Assembly: GCA_030066475.1 (NCBI GenBank)
Contig: JASJBO010000101.1
Span: 1 to 33,996, forward strand
Source of the DNA: Myxococcota bacterium
Lineage (GTDB): Bacteria; Myxococcota_A; UBA9160; PR03
Length of the DNA: 33,996 nt
Direction of reading: 5' to 3'
The translations under genes were made by a program, and so were the position numbers. Below, piece after piece: positions 33,101 to 33,996 of this stretch (position 1 is its first letter; each line of letters begins with the position of its first letter). The notes beneath the pieces are model-generated. The model was not told the DNA's origin. It saw only the letters and a list, made by a program, of their open reading frames with translations, and searched no databases.

Positions 33101-33548
33101 TCTCGTCGCAGTTGAGCCCGGGTCCGCAGCCGTAGCCCGGGCCGCAGAAGCCGCCCGGCGTGCCCGGCGCCTCGCACAGGGTCGTGTTCGGGTTGGGCGC
33201 GAGCCCGGGCTCGCAGCCGACCTCGCAGAAGGGCGCTGCCTCCTGCGGGCAGCCGATCTGTCCGGGTCCGCCGCAGTCGCCGCAGTCGGGCCGCTCGTCG
33301 TAGCAGCCCGAGCTGACCGTCTCGTCCTTGATGAAGATCGTCGGGCAGGTGATCTCGATCGGGAAGGGCGAGCCCGAGTAGCTGCGGTGGCCGGCGTCGC
33401 AGGCCGCGCCCGAGGTACAGGCCGGCTGGAGGTGCCCGCCGCAGGCGCGGTCGACGCGGCCGCTGCAGAAGCTGCGCGTGCGCGCGTCGGCGGCTCCCGC
33501 GGCGAGCAGAACGGTGAGCAGGACGAGTCCGGTCGATGCGTGACGCAT
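30126..33548 (-). CDS. Large secreted protein with Cys-rich, two LamG-type and TSP3/dockerin-like domains
   Basis: A 1140-residue exported protein. After a signal peptide (MRHASTGLVLLTVLLAAGAA), residues 25-245 are rich in paired cysteines (DGLICTAAFEC, GEGLYCKAGVPQRC). A spacer of about 190 residues with aromatic strands follows, then two concanavalin-like LamG domains: GALFFDGVDDALAV to VAVVYDGASVRTFANGRVV, and GALVFDGIDDQVSV to VALVYDAAAGEARVYLNGAL. The C-terminus has thrombospondin type 3-like DTDGDGWGNACDAD and a pair of dockerin-like calcium loops with helices (DQDGWVGISDFVVLREQFG, DSDGVVGIRDFNAFRAQFG). There is no PEP-CTERM signal. The ATG at 33548 has GGAGG 6 bases before it; an ATG 8 codons upstream is less likely. 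It is probably a surface adhesion or glycan-binding protein (inference). Confidence 0.88.
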   Translation of the reverse strand: MRHASTGLVLLTVLLAAGAADARTRSFCSGRVDRACGGHLQPACTSGAACDAGHRSYSGSPFPIEITCPTIFIKDETVSSGCYDERPDCGDCGGPGQIGCPQEAAPFCEVGCEPGLAPNPNTTLCEAPGTPGGFCGPGYGCGPGLNCDETQFPPRCVARPEAGESCANPFNRPCADGLICTAAFECSHQPALLGETCDAFTTGCGEGLYCKAGVPQRCDEKRKPGQSCGPFDPCMEGARCLPCRLESCESSLQCFLDTTVVGATRSGGPPPPNPRPPAGESPLNARPLNPIHPDLCRASWTPELHRPLMDEGLTATAGLGIEPTLPVGGVAKVVDFGVAYGADGSYGCYYTECTGLNFDFLGIELFSSLGIYESFDVIDGFSWASFLEAQSPFNIGNFATSQIWSRVPGEISQGFELIGTSDAISMGVGLNPFPLSGGFYMCATNVLEVDFDAPFFGYQLTPAPAEPVEPTYAADPPQPELPSFVPGTGALFFDGVDDALAVSDPVALEALSAISPDYPAWSDALAACREPFVVSTPSSCETAVVRRTEQECIDGEVTVRFECCAISSTTSYPNCPLGATVIVDRTEPLSGVGPPPSDGRSLTMEAWIRPDPDPDATVTSGVAVILSKEGEYELMLADGELAHAIAYPGGGAPVPTGYAPAPGAWTHVAVVYDGASVRTFANGRVVHREDASGAIGDLTAGAGELRIGGHPLLDEPFAGQIDGVRLWATARTAAQLREGLDASPSGEAPGLMASWEFAEIAGNAAFDDGPNGIDLALDALGADRAPRRSAEDRRRPGGALVFDGIDDQVSVVESLAASELVAEDALTLEAWVLPTGPGSGAAGGLFVSKEGEFWLGRNPAGQVVYALANQSPGWTAVTTGVEVPENVWSHVALVYDAAAGEARVYLNGALADARAASGPLGDRHPEMGQLRIGGRQADDALPTGSGGGQRFQGAIDEVRVWHVARTAAEIAASWAAPVAPDAFGLAGFWRFDEGPLQVAFDTSVNRHHALLGAGRAVEAPKRTDALGYREYPSSAAAPALDFDEDGTGDERDNCIEVANRDQVDTDGDGWGNACDADFDQDGWVGISDFVVLREQFGRSDADPEFDPAADADSDGVVGIRDFNAFRAQFGGPPGPSAFVR

Positions 33549-33605
33549 GGGGTCCTCCAGGTCGATGAGCACGGAGAACCTACGCGGGAGGCTCCGGCCG
33601 GAACA

Positions 33606-33621
33606 TCGCCCGGATGGGCGA
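33606..33621. promoter_or_regulatory. Inverted repeat in the gap upstream of the LamG gene
   Basis: TCGCCC-GGAT-GGGCGA is a 6-base perfect inverted repeat 58 bases upstream of the LamG gene ATG. A TATACG -10-like hexamer on the minus strand (33636-33631) lies just upstream of it, so an operator overlapping the start of transcription is possible. It could also be a weak terminator for the GST-like gene. The rest of the 145-base gap shows nothing clear. Confidence 0.3.
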
Positions 33622-33693
33622 CGCGCGGCGTATACCGGATGGGGGAGGCCCCGTGGACCTCCGCGCGAAGCGGGCCGAGGCGGCAGCGAGCGA

Positions 33694-33996
33694 TCAGCTC
33701 CGGCCGAAGACCCCCGTCGCCTCCTGCACCCGCTCGGTGTAGGCGTGCAGGTTGCCGTACTTCTCGGCGAGCGGGGTCATCCAGCTCGGCGGCCGTTGGT
33801 CGTAGACGCCCGCCATGAAGCCGGCGACGGTGAAGTCGAAGACATTGGGAGTGTCGCCGAACAGGAAGCCGCCAGCGCCCACCGCGTCCTCCAGCGCCTG
33901 GAGATCGCGCTCGGCGAAGCCGCGCTGCTCCTCCAGCGTGTGCCGTCCGAGCCCCTGGAGGTGGTAGGTCTGGCGCACCTGACGGCGGGCCAGGTT
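33694..33996 (-). CDS. GST-like protein, C-terminal domain (5' end outside window)
   Basis: The frame is open to the edge of the window and gives the last 100 residues of a protein with a glutathione S-transferase C-terminal helical domain. RRQVRQTYHLQGLGRHTLEE is followed by ERDLQALEDAVG, the N-capping-box-like FLFGDTPNVFDFTVAGFMAG, and a final helix NLHAYTERVQEATGVFG. The QGLGRHT segment and the GDxPxxxDF motif recall the metaxin/failed-axon-connections group of bacterial GST-like proteins. The thioredoxin-fold domain with the catalytic residue lies outside the window, so activity cannot be judged. It runs toward the LamG gene with a 145-base gap. Confidence 0.8.
   Translation of the reverse strand, partial: NLARRQVRQTYHLQGLGRHTLEEQRGFAERDLQALEDAVGAGGFLFGDTPNVFDFTVAGFMAGVYDQRPPSWMTPLAEKYGNLHAYTERVQEATGVFGRS

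Noticed and set aside
30525..33818. 1097-codon plus-strand frame opposite the LamG gene
   Set aside because: Arg/Ala/Gly-rich shadow of a gene with clear domains on the other strand.

Overview
The window comes from a very GC-rich Gram-negative bacterium. A TolC-type outer-membrane protein, a PEP-CTERM (exosortase) sorting signal and a Tat-type molybdoenzyme point to a diderm. Large secreted LamG/FG-GAP proteins with calcium-binding repeats suggest a deltaproteobacterial (Myxococcota/Binatia-like) lineage; that placement is inference. Genes are densely packed, many overlap by 4 bases (ATGA or GTGA), and GTG starts are common. I saw no rRNA, tRNA, CRISPR array, phage gene or transposase.

Layout. 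(1) 1-3019: the end of a MocA-like molybdenum cofactor cytidylyltransferase gene, then the small [2Fe-2S] and large molybdopterin subunits of an IorAB-type hydroxylase. These make one operon holding the enzyme and its probable cofactor-maturation factor. (2) 3039-5285: a large membrane protein with an embedded spermidine-synthase-like methyltransferase fold. (3) 5317-8469, minus strand: an overlapping operon of an FAD oxidoreductase with an extra C-terminal membrane domain, a 104-aa free-standing copy of that domain, and a family 2 glycosyltransferase. (4) 8581-17884: the most unusual block. It holds an HprK-like P-loop protein and an ABC exporter (plus strand), converging with a three-gene minus operon (GT-C-like membrane protein, nucleotidyltransferase, and a flippase fused to a nucleotidyltransferase). 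A divergent plus-strand transcript then encodes a possible 26-aa peptide and a third nucleotidyltransferase. (5) 17925-19707: an AraC-type regulator divergent from a PEP-CTERM surface protein. (6) 19830-23717: a linalool dehydratase/isomerase-like protein with an N-terminal membrane domain, a 45-aa membrane protein, a regulatory island (hairpin plus the most AT-rich stretch of the window), and a TolC-family protein. (7) 23760-27971: an NhaR-like LysR regulator, an HPF/RaiA-like protein, a 24-codon ORF and a PDZ-7TM-GAF hybrid histidine kinase. (8) 28009-33548: a 52-bp tandem repeat, an FG-GAP-like repeat protein, a NarL-type response regulator, and a 1140-aa secreted LamG/TSP3/dockerin-like protein. 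(9) 33694-end: the C-terminal part of a GST-like protein.

The best candidate for an undescribed system is block 4. Three proteins with intact nucleotidyltransferase catalytic motifs, one fused to a polytopic flippase-like domain, sit with an exporter and an HprK-like protein. Candidate two is the membrane-anchored LDI-like enzyme with its small membrane partner. A third observation is a two-helix membrane domain (NYFxGYEVxWxGAxIGL) present both fused to the oxidoreductase and as a separate neighbouring gene.
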